Assembly (NCBI GenBank): GCA_016165875.1 | Contig: JABBOT010000007.1 | Span: forward strand, 20,196,139 to 20,260,138 | Reading direction: 5' to 3' | Source of the DNA: Acanthopleura granulata | Taxonomy: Eukaryota > Mollusca > Polyplacophora > Chitonida > Chitonidae | DNA: 64,000 bases | In this document: positions 1 to 9,817 of the stretch, piece after piece | Layout: each line of letters opens with the position of its first letter | How positions within the stretch are numbered: the first letter of the stretch is position 1 | Position numbers and translations under genes: made by a program | The notes under the pieces: model-generated | What the model saw: only the letters and a program-made list of their open reading frames with translations | Told to the model about the DNA's origin: nothing | Databases searched by the model: none

Positions 1-5
1 TGTTT

Positions 6-704
6 ATGCACGAAAGAAGGTGCCGTCAGGGGGATCCCGAGAACCACCGAAGTTTCATGAACTCGCCGATGTGGATATCGAAGCCATCGAATGCGCTCCA
101 AGAAATCACCTTGGTTCTATCTGGTAATCCTGAGAATAGGGTATGGGGTCCCGTTAAATCGGATGATCCCAAATGGGACATTGATCTGGTTGTGACCACG
201 AACCCGGGTCAATCAACACATGGTGGTGGTGTTCACAAGGTTTTGAATGATAGTACACCTTACCTCTCGTACTCGGCCATGGGAGATCCAGTTCATGTGA
301 GGATACTGCCGGAAGGCGGCCATATCATTGGAGGAGGTCCAGATATTTACCTCGATATCAGCACACCATTTTACCTCTTTGACATGGTTCCCCAGCATTC
401 AGTAATCATTCTGGATATTATATTGGGTAATAATCCAGTTTCAAAGCCCTTCCACATAGTTCTTGGCATGAAGCTAAGGTCTTTGCAAACGCATACCGGT
501 AAAAGCGTAAAGGTCGTGGTAAAATTGCTTCCGGAAGGAGCTCATCAGGTTGAGACGAAGTTAGGCAATGTCCAGGCCGATGCTCCACAAATGATGCGAT
601 TTAACCGCATAAATCTAGAGTGTGGCGTTCAATTCAATCGGTTAGGAATAAGTTTTAAATCCATGTCGGATTCAGAATTAAACATTCTAACGGCCTATAC
701 ATAA
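6..704 (+). CDS. Unrecognised intronless ORF, first gene of a compact two-gene cassette
   Basis: A 232-residue frame, open to the left edge, so the true start may lie outside the window. I do not recognise the family. It has no obvious membrane segment or signal peptide. It looks rich in short strands and turns (many Gly, Pro, Val, Ile) and carries the tetrapeptide LPEG twice, near residues 101 and 175, in the similar contexts VRILPEGG and VKLLPEGA, which suggests two related beta-rich modules. Its stop ends two bases before the ATG at 707, a packing unusual for animal host genes and usual for viral or selfish-element genes. Inference: a structural protein of a virus-like element. An ordinary decayed host retrocopy is not excluded. 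Confidence 0.4.
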   Translation: MHERRCRQGDPENHRSFMNSPMWISKPSNALQEITLVLSGNPENRVWGPVKSDDPKWDIDLVVTTNPGQSTHGGGVHKVLNDSTPYLSYSAMGDPVHVRILPEGGHIIGGGPDIYLDISTPFYLFDMVPQHSVIILDIILGNNPVSKPFHIVLGMKLRSLQTHTGKSVKVVVKLLPEGAHQVETKLGNVQADAPQMMRFNRINLECGVQFNRLGISFKSMSDSELNILTAYT

Positions 705-706
705 AG

Positions 707-1304
707 ATGGCGCAACTGTATACTGTAGTAGGTCCATCTGACCCCACCTCTCACGAATGAAGATCCGCACGAGTATAGCTCACAACATTATAGCACTCTG
801 AAAAAAGAGTTAGAAGACGAGAAAAATACCAGAGCTGCACTACATAAAAAATACCACATGGCAATCAACAGAGTGGACGGTATTGATACCGCGCTACTCA
901 CAGAAAGTATGGGTCTGGGCGTCGTAGGTGCCGGCGTGTTGTCCACAATAAGTGCGACGCCTATAGCTATAGGCTTGGAAGGCGCGGCCTTTGCCTGCGA
1001 CTTTCTCAGTGGGGTGGGTAAGTTTGTAAGCCGGCGACTGTCCTTCAAAGGTAAGAAACACAATGAAAGTCGCTCACTGGTTGAGAGTAAGCTTAATTCC
1101 ATCTCTACAGCGCTGATTGACGGTAAGATTTCGGATACCGAGTTTTGGTTAATACTTGGTGAAAACTCGATAAATGAAACAACAGATTAGAGTCGGTACA
1201 ACACATAACTCGATTTCATTACATAAGAAAACGAGGGACGAGTTGGTGCAGCAGGGACGGACGAAGCTCGTACATCTTTCATGAAAAAACTATCCGCCAA
1301 TTAA
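707..1304 (+). pseudogene. Broken copy of a small coiled-coil / glycine-rich hydrophobic protein, second gene of the cassette
   Basis: Reading starts at ATG 707 (MAQLYTVVG) and must change frame near 750, near 1,160 and near 1,255 to reach a last stop at 1,302-1,304. In order it shows a charged helical segment (KKELEDEKNTRAALHKKY, about 801-857), a glycine/alanine-rich hydrophobic stretch (MGLGVVGAGVLSTISATPIAIGL, about 909-977, abbreviated here as MGLGVVGAGVLS and TPIAIGLEGA), a basic patch, then SKLNSISTALIDGKISD followed in other frames by MKQQIRVG and DEARTSFMKKL. From memory this order matches a multi-copy, intronless 'uncharacterized protein' family found in cnidarian and mollusc genomes. 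The hydrophobic segment flanked by helices suggests a membrane-active or membrane-inserted protein, but function is unknown. Inactive here. Confidence 0.5.
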
Positions 1305-2285
1305 AGTTTTCGACAGAGAAGTGGGATACGGGAGTTCGATATACTTCCAGAATTACTCACAAGTCGGTTATAAGATATGTCCATCACCCTTATCCAATAT
1401 ACTCATGGTGACCTCAGTTGGGGTCAGGTGGGGTGTAGCTGTTTATATTCTACATAAACTTTACAAAGTCATACAAGACTAGACATACGAAATGTCCATA
1501 CCCAGAGGTAAAATAAATGATCTAATTCAGTCTGGTAAACCAGACCTCGAAATGAGCCGTGAGTCTTGCACTTTAGTGAAATGCCAAGAAAATATCCTGA
1601 TGAAAGAAAGAGAAAAAGACTTCCCACACTTGGGGTCGAACCACCAACCTGAGCGCCGAGCAGAAGGACAAGCCTACTATGTTAGGCCTTTTCCACAGAA
1701 GTTACCCCATGGGGTGGTAATCCGGGTTTACGCTAACGACTCATCCCATGGCTAATTACACGTGGTGTCAGTTGAAAACAATTCTGATATTTCACCTCTG
1801 TATAATTTATATAAACGATGAAGGCAAATCTACCAAATGTACAACTTCAAACCTGTTTATTTGCGAAAATAAACAGCACGGAAGAATACCATTCGGGGTG
1901 GTAACCGTACCAACCGGTGTGTTGCGTGGCATACTGCATGTTGTTTGAAAGGTCATCTCTATTTATTTTGTATATTTACAAATGGTGCGAAACTGACAGC
2001 GGGATTGAATTAAAGGTTTTCTCTGGTGTCTCCGGAGGGTCGTCTGCCCGCCGATGTTCACAGAACTAGAGAACTTCAGTCACACTATGTCATGCGATCC
2101 GAATTTGGACCAGGATCGGGTTTCATGAAGCGCTCTTAATGTTAAGGAACCCTTAGCTAAGTGCACATTTTTATTTTTACAAAATACCTTGGCATGGAAG
2201 TTAAGGCAATACTTAGCGAAGTGGGTTTCTTGAAACTGGGGCCTACACACTTAGTAACAGGAGAGGTGTATGCCTACTCATTGTA
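1305..2285. other. Gene-free stretch
   Basis: I see no supported coding region. Short ORFs at 1,492-1,755 and 1,748-1,948 show no recognisable domain. Two similar short segments, around 1,700-1,730 and 1,885-1,920, each contain a GGGGTGGTAA core. A possible tRNA-derived head is listed separately. Confidence 0.4.
1620..1710 (-). repeat. Possible tRNA-derived SINE head
   Basis: On the minus strand, 1,632-1,642 reads GGTTCGACCCC, a perfect Pol III box B (GGTTCGANNCC). The preceding 60 bases resemble a degenerate tRNA body, but no convincing cloverleaf or box A can be drawn by eye. Either an old SINE head or a tRNA relic. Confidence 0.25.
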
Positions 2286-2289
2286 AAAT

Positions 2290-3590
2290 TCAAGAACCTT
2301 TTACTGAAGACGTTTGATGGAATATCTTTGTCACACTATTTTCTGTAGTAATAACTTGTGGCGTTCATTGAAATCATCACACAGCACACAGGATCTAACA
2401 AATACTACAAGGTGAGATGTGTTAACGCCACATACAGGGCCATGCGGTATATTGCTATCTAGGTAGAGATTATTCATAACATCAAAATAGAAACTATCCC
2501 TCTTGTGGACGTGACAGAAAACCGTTGTTGTCTTTGTAGAGGTGCAAGTCCAGATGTACCACATGGAAAATCTGTGGTTCCCTTTAAATTAAGCGAAGGC
2601 TTATGTCTTTCACGACCTTTGATAAATACATGTACTGGTTGTTTGCAATCTGCAAATCATGAATATATCGTTTGGTTAATGAGAAAGCTAGAGGCTGATG
2701 AAGATTAGCCTTTAATAATGTCTTATTCAGACGAGAGCAGGTATAGGACATCATTGTAGCAGTAATTGTTTTTTATTAAACAACGAAATTATTAATAGCG
2801 AAATTCTATCAGCTAAATCTGTATAAGGTATATTAGTATAGAGAATGGAGAAATCCCATGTAGAAATGTTATATGGTATATGTGTATAAGCGTTTAGTTC
2901 TTTAATGAGAGTTTGGTGTCTAAGAATCCACAGGCAATTGACGCCTGGATTTTTGGTGACAAAAGTATTTGTTCCAAAATGAACTTCTTGCAATGACTTG
3001 AATAAGAGGGTAGGCGCAAGTTTTGTGGCATAGATTCTTGACCTCACAATAAAGCCAGCTTTCTATGGCTTTTTTATTTTTCTTTTTTTTTTTGGCGTTT
3101 TCAGAATCCAGTAGATTTGTGGTATATCAGTATGGCGGGAATATTCGCCTGTCTTTAAAAAAAGTCCTCATGTTTCTTAAATAATTTTTTAAATGTATGT
3201 CGAAATACAATGCGTTGATGAAGCGACAGCGGGCATAGCTGTGTTCAACACCTCTTCAAAAATTTGATAGTAATAATTCTTTCAGAGGAAGACAATATTA
3301 TTAGGGGCTTTGTATGCTGGGACTGTTACGTATTTTCTCTGAACGTCAGCAAGAACCATTTGTACTACAGGGTCATTCAGAACTTGCTTGGCTGCAGGAA
3401 GAGCATTGGTATTAACATTATGACTGGATAACAACCGCTTTCTTTACAAGCTCAAGTCAAGTGTAAAGCGCTGAAGAATCCAATTTCTTCCTTTTCAACC
3501 ATTTTTCAACAAAATTTAGAAGCACGGAAGGGACATTCTTTTGATAGCTTTCATATTTATGATTGTCGGTTCTCTATACCTCAGGCCCCT
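2290..3590 (-). mobile_element. Penelope-like element reverse transcriptase, decayed
   Basis: Read on the minus strand from 3,590 downwards. First comes a segment of the type seen N-terminal to Penelope RT (KYVTVPAYKAPNNIV at about 3,330-3,370; QIYWILKTP near 3,070-3,115). Then a frame at 2,751-3,047 carries the RT core signature YNISTWDFSILYTNIPYTDL, matching the family pattern '[ST]YDFSTLYTNIP'. Then LDLHLYKDNNGFLSR and KRDSFYFDVMNN followed by SNIPHGPVCGVNTSHLVVF at 2,331-2,564, the conserved C-terminal block of Penelope RT. The stretch between about 2,700 and 2,760 is missing the catalytic palm. Stops and frameshifts throughout; no GIY-YIG endonuclease seen. Related to the remnant at 50,420-50,960. 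Confidence 0.75.
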
Positions 3591-4099
3591 CCCAGATTAC
3601 GTAGATCATCACTACATATAATATTCAGGTCACCAGTCGTGAGATGCTTACGTGGACGGTGTATAAAATTATGACGATCCTGAGTCACAGATGAAACTAC
3701 CTGAATTGTATTTAGATATCTCGAAATCCTTCAGTATTTACGTGCAATTAAATATATTTGAAGGAACTGATTTGTTATATTCATAGGATATGCACGGTAG
3801 TTCTTGTATGTTGAAATAATTCGGCGCAGCCTTGTGGACTTCTGAACGATTTAAAATTCGTGATATGTTCATTAAGGTAAGACTTTGATCAAGATAAGTC
3901 AGTTTCATGGAACAATCTAGTGTTAGTTGTTTTAACTGATATGATTAGAAGATATAGTCTAAAATTCTTTATATCTTGGCAAAATTAAAAGAAAACAGAT
4001 GAATATATTTAAAAGCCATTAAAAATACACAATGGCAATTAAAAGTTAAAAAACCATAGTTGTTTTATATTTTATAAACTGTACTATGTGCGACCTATA
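3591..4099. other. Gene-free stretch
   Basis: AT-rich sequence with no supported gene. It may hold the decayed N-terminal part of the neighbouring Penelope element, but I cannot follow a frame. Confidence 0.4.
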
Positions 4100-5893
4100 T
4101 TGTATGACATAGGCCAATAGCCTTCAAAAATGAATAACAGCATTACAAGAGACGCTGTCAAAGTTAAATATAGAGTCGACTGTAGAGAATTTTTGCCGAA
4201 TAAGAGCAATGTCTACACAATCAACCAGAATATGTTCAATGCCACACTGGACTCTTTACATCCAACACAGTCCAGAGCACTGCTCTCTTCCAGGATAAAG
4301 CTGTGTGTGAAACGAGAATGCCTCGCATGACACCTCCCTAAAACTATACTGAGAGTATAAGATTAGAACCAATGGCAGGGTGAATAGAATGCAGTTTGTT
4401 ATGGGCCTGCAAGTTCTATTCACCCTGCCAAACTCGAACGAATATACTTAAGAATATTTGACCTAACGTCAAGATACGGGATTTTAGTCTTAGATATGGG
4501 TTCATGTAGGGCAGGTTTAGCCTTCCTGTGTACGAATGCGTTTCCGTGATGCTAATAAAACGTGATATCCAACAGAATATGATATCTTTACCACTTTTAA
4601 TTGTTTTGATTGTGAGGCTAATACTTCAAGAATTAGTGTATTTATCAGTTTGTTTTTCTCAATTGCAAAAAGGCAACATAAAGAGTCACTACATATCACA
4701 TGCGCAGAAGAAACATAAGATAGGGCCCGGAGTATAGCCCTGGCCTCGGCAGAAAAGATACAAGATGAAGAAAAGTGACCCGCTGTTCTAAGACAGCCTT
4801 AGCCGCAATCCTCTCCCCATTTTTGATTCGACAGTATATATAAATTTATAATCCCGATAATTAGCCTTAATTTCAACAAGACTTTGCTGAATTATCACAG
4901 CATTTGTATTTAATTTTTTATGTTGTTGTTATGTTATGAGCCGATATCAATTACCTTTGTGGAAGAAGCCAAGGAGAGACTCCGAAAATGATACTGGAGC
5001 TGTATGTTCTAGCGTAATGCCAGCTTCCACAATCTGACCACGAGCACAAAGACCGAACGAAGGGATGTTGTTAGGACATTTGCTATATTTACCTACAAAT
5101 AATGGACTGAAAGCACAGTCGTAGGCAGGATTTCTTGGATGAGTTTTGACCTTTTGTAGAATATTAAAAGCTCAGCTCTGTGCGCCTTTTATGGACTGAA
5201 GACTCGTTAGCGTCAACGCATAAACTTTCTATTTGTGAAGTTTTAAAAGCACAAAGTCTGAGTCTAAAACCTCGGACTGGATCCAACATTTCAAATATGA
5301 TTTCTCTGAGGACAGTAAATGATGGACCCAGAGTTCCAGTTAGACTTCACTAACGGTAAAGTTTTAAAAAAAACCCCACATCGGTCAGTACCCAATCAGT
5401 CCTAGATACGATTTTTCATATGTCAATTTATTTTGTCCATTTACCTTTAAGCATTGTTGTGTGAGGTATATTATGAAATATAACCTCCAAAACAATTGTA
5501 ATTGGTTCTTTATAAAATTAAGTTCGTATTTTAGATGAAATTTCCGTTTAATAGAGAAATTCATACCCAAGTTCTTAGACAAAAAAATCTAAAACCACTG
5601 GCAACTGCCCTTTTCTCGTCGCTAGATGTTATTCTTATTTTTAGCACCGTAGCATATAAGGAAACCATCTACATATAAAAAAGTCTTTTGTGCCAGCTGT
5701 AAGAGTTCAGCCAGATTATTAATTTCAATTCTGAACGACATATTAGAGAGAACACTGCACAGGGTACACCCATTTCTTCATCGAGACAGTCAGAAAGAGT
5801 GGACCCTACAAATACGTTCAACTGATGATCTGCTAAAAATTCTGATATAAACAGAGGTAAGCGACTTTTTAAATCCAAAACTTCCCTACCCCA
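4100..5893 (-). mobile_element. Old LINE, 3' part (RT thumb side, RNase H, C-terminal tail), interrupted by the BEL element
   Basis: A decayed minus-strand ORF2. Near the BEL border the frame at 5,669-5,893 reads SRLPLFISEFLADHQLNVFVGS then LDEEMGVPCAVFSL, the RT block that normally reads MGVPQGSILSP. The catalytic aspartates are not recognisable. About 5,385-5,582 corresponds to the post-palm segment (KRKFHLKYELNF). The minus frame at 4,517-4,699 shows an RNase H piece (DSLCCLFAIEKNKLINTLILEVL), and 4,100-4,340 matches the cysteine/histidine tail of the same family (compare the plus-strand copy at 57,217-57,460). Most similar in the window to the minus-strand LINE at 54,556-59,465. Its 5' part continues beyond the BEL insertion at 12,866. 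Confidence 0.7.
4373..4430. repeat. Perfect 17-bp inverted repeat (hairpin) inside the LINE remnant
   Basis: TGGCAGGGTGAATAGAA at 4,373-4,389 is the exact reverse complement of 4,414-4,430, with a 24-base loop. The right arm is LINE sequence (it aligns with the RNase H-tail region around 54,560-54,600), so the left arm looks like an inverted duplication of it. Confidence 0.85.
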
Positions 5894-5900
5894 GAGATTG
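5894..5900. repeat. Left direct repeat flanking the BEL element
   Basis: GAGATTG immediately precedes the first LTR and recurs at 12,859-12,865 directly after the second LTR. This is the signature of a target-site duplication. Seven bases is slightly longer than the 4-6 usual for BEL/Pao, so one or two bases may match by chance. Confidence 0.75.
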
Positions 5901-6470
5901 TGCTGCCTCACCCCGGAGGGCTTTAGCAGATTAAATAACCACACAAAGTTCTACAACAAGTCGCCTTTATTGCCGAACCATGCCGAGGTAAATAACTGAA
6001 ACATAATAAAACAGTGTCGACAGAAACAATCAACAACTGAATTTAACATACACATTCTAGGTTGAGAAAGTTCAGGCATAACGATAATGTAATGGTACAA
6101 ATACACAACGTTATGTAGTGCGTATTTACTACGTTTCATTGAGTGTCAATAAGCCCCGTGGAGTTCGCTTGGAAATGCACACAATTCAACACAAGCGTTG
6201 TTGTTGTCTCTCAAACTATCACCGCGCTCCTTAAACCCCTTATTTTCAAAGCAAATTTAACACCGCATATGATTCCGTTTAGATGTACATGCATATCTAA
6301 CTGTAAATGTTACACTTACACTGTGGTTGTTTGATTGTTGTCAACGTTGAGCGCCATTTAGATGACAGGAACGAGAAATACGCCTCGACTATTTTCTGAT
6401 ATGTAATGTCACCAAAACTAACTCTGACATGGGAAGTTCTACATGTGCACAGTACAAGATAGGCGTTGCA
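5901..6470 (-). repeat. BEL element 3' LTR
   Basis: Begins TGCTGCCTCACCCC and ends GGCGTTGCA on the plus strand. Matches 12,288-12,858 along its whole length. In element orientation this is the downstream LTR. The adjacent minus-strand sequence AGGCGGGTAG just inside it is a plausible polypurine tract. Confidence 0.9.
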
Positions 6471-6583
6471 CTACCCGCCTAATATCAAGATCATGATATT
6501 ATTTAAACACAAACATGGGTCATCCAATGGATCACTGATCTCGAGTAGATGATTGGAAGAAATATGGTCATAAATAAATATCA

Positions 6584-6880
6584 TCACTGGGACAGAAGCG
6601 GCACAATCTCAGAAATGGGTCTGGGATACGTGGTAATGGATCCATTTCCCGTCACACGAATCTCCACCTTCCTAACTTTGCCATCCGCGCTCTGAAAGAC
6701 TTTGATAACTATTCCAATTGGCCAGTCATATCTGCGCGTGTTCTTATCTGTCATGAGCACAATATCTCCAACTTTCACATTAGGGTGAGAAATCTGCCAT
6801 TTGCGCAGTCGATTGTAGTGCTTGAAGGTATTCCTCCCGCCAAGATTTCCAGAAGACCTGCACGTGTTTCCACTGGGCAC
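6584..6880 (-). pseudogene. BEL integrase C-terminal (DUF5641-like) domain
   Basis: The 98-residue frame ends at the last stop of pol. It shows the domain pattern PNVKVGDIVLMTDKNTRRYDW, a central GIVIKVFQSADGKVRKVEIR core and PRPISEIVPLL at the end, matching the small barrel domain that closes BEL/Pao integrases. The reading frame is intact over this domain but is cut off from the upstream integrase core by a frame change and a deletion near 6,900-6,990. Confidence 0.75.
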
Positions 6881-6959
6881 GGTAGGTGTCTTTTATGTCC
6901 AAATGTTCTGCAAGCTCAACTTCCTGGTTCATCTTTTGTGTGAGGAGTATCGCTGGAGA

Positions 6960-7260
6960 CAAAATAGTGGGTTCTTAGTCGAATCGATTTCAAGACTGTC
7001 CACACATCCAATAAAATTTGTCTCTCTGTCCGATCGGGACACTTTCACCTTTCCTCTAACGGCAATGAAACGTCGAAGGCTGTTGATAAAGGATGAGGAG
7101 ATCAAATCTTCAATGACTTCTATGTGTATGGCTGGTGAAAGGAGACAGGTGAACAGGATCGCCCATCTTTTACTACTTGCTTGGCCGCCTCTTGTACGTC
7201 TTGAGACAACAGGCCATGGTCCGAATGTATCAGCTCCTACGAAGGTGAATGGTGCGGCCT
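6960..7260 (-). pseudogene. BEL integrase core, partial
   Basis: Minus-strand reading gives FVGADTFGPW (first catalytic Asp region, near 7,230) and, further on, SDRETNF (second Asp region, near 7,030). The sequence then jumps to unrelated residues, so the third acidic residue (Glu) and surrounding helices are missing. The catalytic DDE triad is incomplete and the domain cannot be active. Confidence 0.65.
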
Positions 7261-7556
7261 GCTGTAAGTCGACCTGAAGGTAGGTCGGCCATCTGCTGAC
7301 ATGCCGCCTTCCCCCGAAGTTTTCGACAGATGACGCACCGACGAAGGATTGTACCTATAAGCCGTTGACCTCCGGTAATCCACAATCCACCTGACCTCAC
7401 AGCACCCTCTGTTAAGTGACGTCCCTGGTGCTGTACACTCTGGTGATAGTGCCTCACGAGTAACGTTGCAATGTAATGCCGAGGGGGGATGATGTAGGGA
7501 TTCTTTTCTCTTGTTGCCAATTTAGAGCGGTTAAGCCTGCCACCAACGCACAACAC
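7230..7556 (-). pseudogene. BEL integrase H2C2 zinc-binding domain
   Basis: A 108-residue frame with PYIIPPRHYIATLLVRHYHQ, HQGRHLTEGAVRSGG and CVICRKLRGK: the His-His...Cys-Cys zinc site in the usual spacing of the integrase H2C2 domain, followed by the typical QQMADLPSGRL linker. The cysteines and histidines are intact. It joins to the catalytic core by frameshift. Confidence 0.8.
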
Positions 7557-7843
7557 GCCTCAAGGAGAGGATTCAGTGGAAGCAGAGAACTGTTCGTAGG
7601 CAAGGGTTTGCCATCTTTGAGTGCTGTGATTTCTGAATCGTAGACAACTTCCTGGACCTGTCTGATGGTGAATTTCTCTGCACTCAGATATAAATCAACA
7701 TCTAGCAACTGTTTCGTGTCCTTATGTCGAGAGATAGCAAGTTTCCTCAGGTTTACGATCGCGTTCACGAGTCTCTTCCAAGAAGAAAATCGTTCGAATC
7801 GATGAGGTCCCAACTTTGTCTGAACGTTTGTGTCCTGTGTCAC
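7454..7843 (-). pseudogene. BEL pol linker between RNase H and integrase
   Basis: Holds the segment around FERFSSWKRLVNAIVNLRKL that in BEL/Pao polyproteins lies between RNase H and the integrase zinc domain. The frame runs into the zinc domain's DNA in a different frame near 7,555, marking a frameshift. Confidence 0.6.
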
Positions 7844-7906
7844 AACTTCGGGCCTTAGTTCTTTGTCGTTGTCGGGATCTTCCAGAGGGTAGGACTCTGC
7901 CCTGTC

Positions 7907-8570
7907 CTATTCATTCACCTGGAAAGGGCCAGTTAACCAGGTACTTGTTTCAAGATCTGACGACGGGATAGATCGAGTTGCTTGGTCTGCAGGGTTACGT
8001 TGTGTAGAAACATACTTCCACTGACTTGGGTCAGTTGACTTTCGGATGCGTGCAATCCGGTTGCTCACGTAAACGTAAAAGCGACGGGTTTGATTACAGT
8101 TGTAGCCCAGAACAATACGGCTATCGGTGTAGAAATGGGCTATTGACAATGGCAGATTGAGATGATCACAGATTGTCTCTGTACTTTTCACTGCTAAAAC
8201 CGCGGCGCACTATTCTAGTCTGGGAACCGTGTGCCCATGCTTAGAGGCGACTTTTGTCTTTCCTAAGACAAAGCCAGTGCGGGTGTTACCATAGTTGTCA
8301 ATAACTCTGAGATAAGGCACTGCCGCAATCGCCTTTTCAGACGTATCTGAGAAAATATGGAGTTCGACGTTATCCATGTGCTTCAAAGAGAGTCCAACAC
8401 ATGACCTTGGTGTCATATGGTGAGATAATTTCCAGTTGTCCCATTCCCTCTGTAACTCTGGGCAGAGTGGTTCGCCCCATGTCATCTTCTGCGCCATGAG
8501 TTCTCTAAGGAGGATTCTTCCACGAATAAGGACTGGTGATACAAAACCTAAGGGGCCTGTTTATCGTAGA
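7907..8570 (-). pseudogene. BEL RNase H region
   Basis: Two minus-strand frames (8,210-8,497 and 7,907-8,191) cover it. HIFSDTSEKAIAAVPYLR carries the first acidic residue, LELxAA-like residues follow around 8,200, and FYTDSRIVLGYNCNQTRRF gives the later Asp. NPADQATRSI is the usual end. The upstream border around 8,560 reads GPLGFVSPVLIRGRILLREL, the connector that normally follows the polymerase palm, here joined directly to the N-terminal half of RT. Confidence 0.75.
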
Positions 8571-8608
8571 CAAAATCCCTCTCTTGATGTATGGTTTGCC
8601 CTCAGGGC

Positions 8609-9043
8609 TTACCTGTAATCTGAATGTATCTGTTGGATATCCCCTGTAATTGCAATAGGTTCCAGTCGAAAGCGAAGAAGTATGCCTAAAAGGCTGTTGG
8701 TAAGGTCTGGTCCGCAAAGCAAAACATTATTTAAAGACAATTCTTCGTACTGGGCAGAAGAATAAAACACAACACGTATCTGGCCTGGTTTCTTAGTTTG
8801 ATAAACCCCGAAAAGCGGAAGATACCAACATTCTTCTTGGTCTTTCAACGGCGGCGCTAGTTCTGCATGGTTTTGGTCAAGTATGCCTTGCATAAAATTG
8901 ACGAAATGTTTGCGCTTTAAGGGATCCTTTCGCAGGCTGTTGTGGAGATCCTTTGCTCGTTTTACAGCCTGTTGGCGGTTGTTTGGTAACCGAAGTCTAG
9001 GATCCTTTAAAGGAAGCGGGGCAGTCCAATTCCCTCCTTTCTC
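8609..9043 (-). pseudogene. BEL reverse transcriptase, N-terminal half only
   Basis: HAELAPPLKDQEECWYLPL, VYQTKKPGQIRVVF and ITGDIQQIHSDYR are the fingers/early palm blocks of BEL/Pao RT, with the first catalytic Asp in GDIQQ. The next codons already belong to the post-RT connector, so the region that should hold the YVDD box is absent (a deletion of several hundred bases). The upstream frame is also broken near 9,040. Confidence 0.8.
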
Positions 9044-9817
9044 TCAGTAGACTCCTTTGTCCATTATTTCTACGAAAAGCTTGTCTTCCATAGACATCCC
9101 TGTTTTGTTATCGTTTTTTTTTATGATTTCAAAGAGCGATGAGTCGATGTAATCATCTTCAGAAAGAATCATCGGGCCCCCAGAAAGTCTGTAGTCCGTA
9201 GGGGTTTGCTTCAAGTCAAATCTGTTTGGACATGGGCGGAAGACTGAGCGACGTCCATTTTCCAGGAGGTGTGTTTTATTTATATTCACCACATCCAGTG
9301 GGTGTACCTTCCCTAAACATGCCTCCATTATAATTACCCATCCCAAGGGTAATTTTTGGGCATACGGGGTTCCTCCTGGTCCGATGCGTTGGTCAAGAAC
9401 ATGGTGAGCTTTGACAACATCTCTCGCGACAAGGAGGAGAATTTCTGCGTTGTCATTTATGGCCGGGATATGTCGAGCAATACTGTACAGATGTGGGTGG
9501 TGGAGCGCAACTTGCGGTGTGGGGATTTCTTGTCTCATGTTTGGAATCTGATTGCACTCGATCAGTGACGGAATCTGAACAACGGTGCTCCCATCCAGGG
9601 CGTCTACTATAAAGGTCGTGGCCTTCCTGCCGGCCATTTGCACATGTCCAAAACATAAAGATAACGTGTATGGGAATGTGCTCGTAGTCGACGTAAAAAG
9701 GTTGAAGAAATCAGAGCTAACGAAGCATTGCTTTGATCGTCGAGAACAGCGAAGATGATTTGTGCAATCTGTGGGCTTCCCTGTGGATATACTTTGACTT
9801 GTACGGTTTTCCCACAT
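9044..9817 (-). pseudogene. BEL protease (DUF1758-like) and pre-RT spacer
   Basis: The 257-residue frame contains GRKATTFIVDALDG, CNQIPNMRQEIPTPQVALHH, EILLLVARDVVKAHHVLDQR and GTPYAQKLPLGWVIIMEACLG, the conserved second half of the BEL aspartic protease and the segment leading to RT. The first half, with the catalytic DDQSN box, lies in another frame at 9,607-9,760, so a frameshift splits the protease. Confidence 0.8.

Noticed and set aside
4130..4330. 66-codon plus-strand frame
   Set aside because: It lies antisense to the Cys/His tail of the minus-strand LINE and is explained by it.
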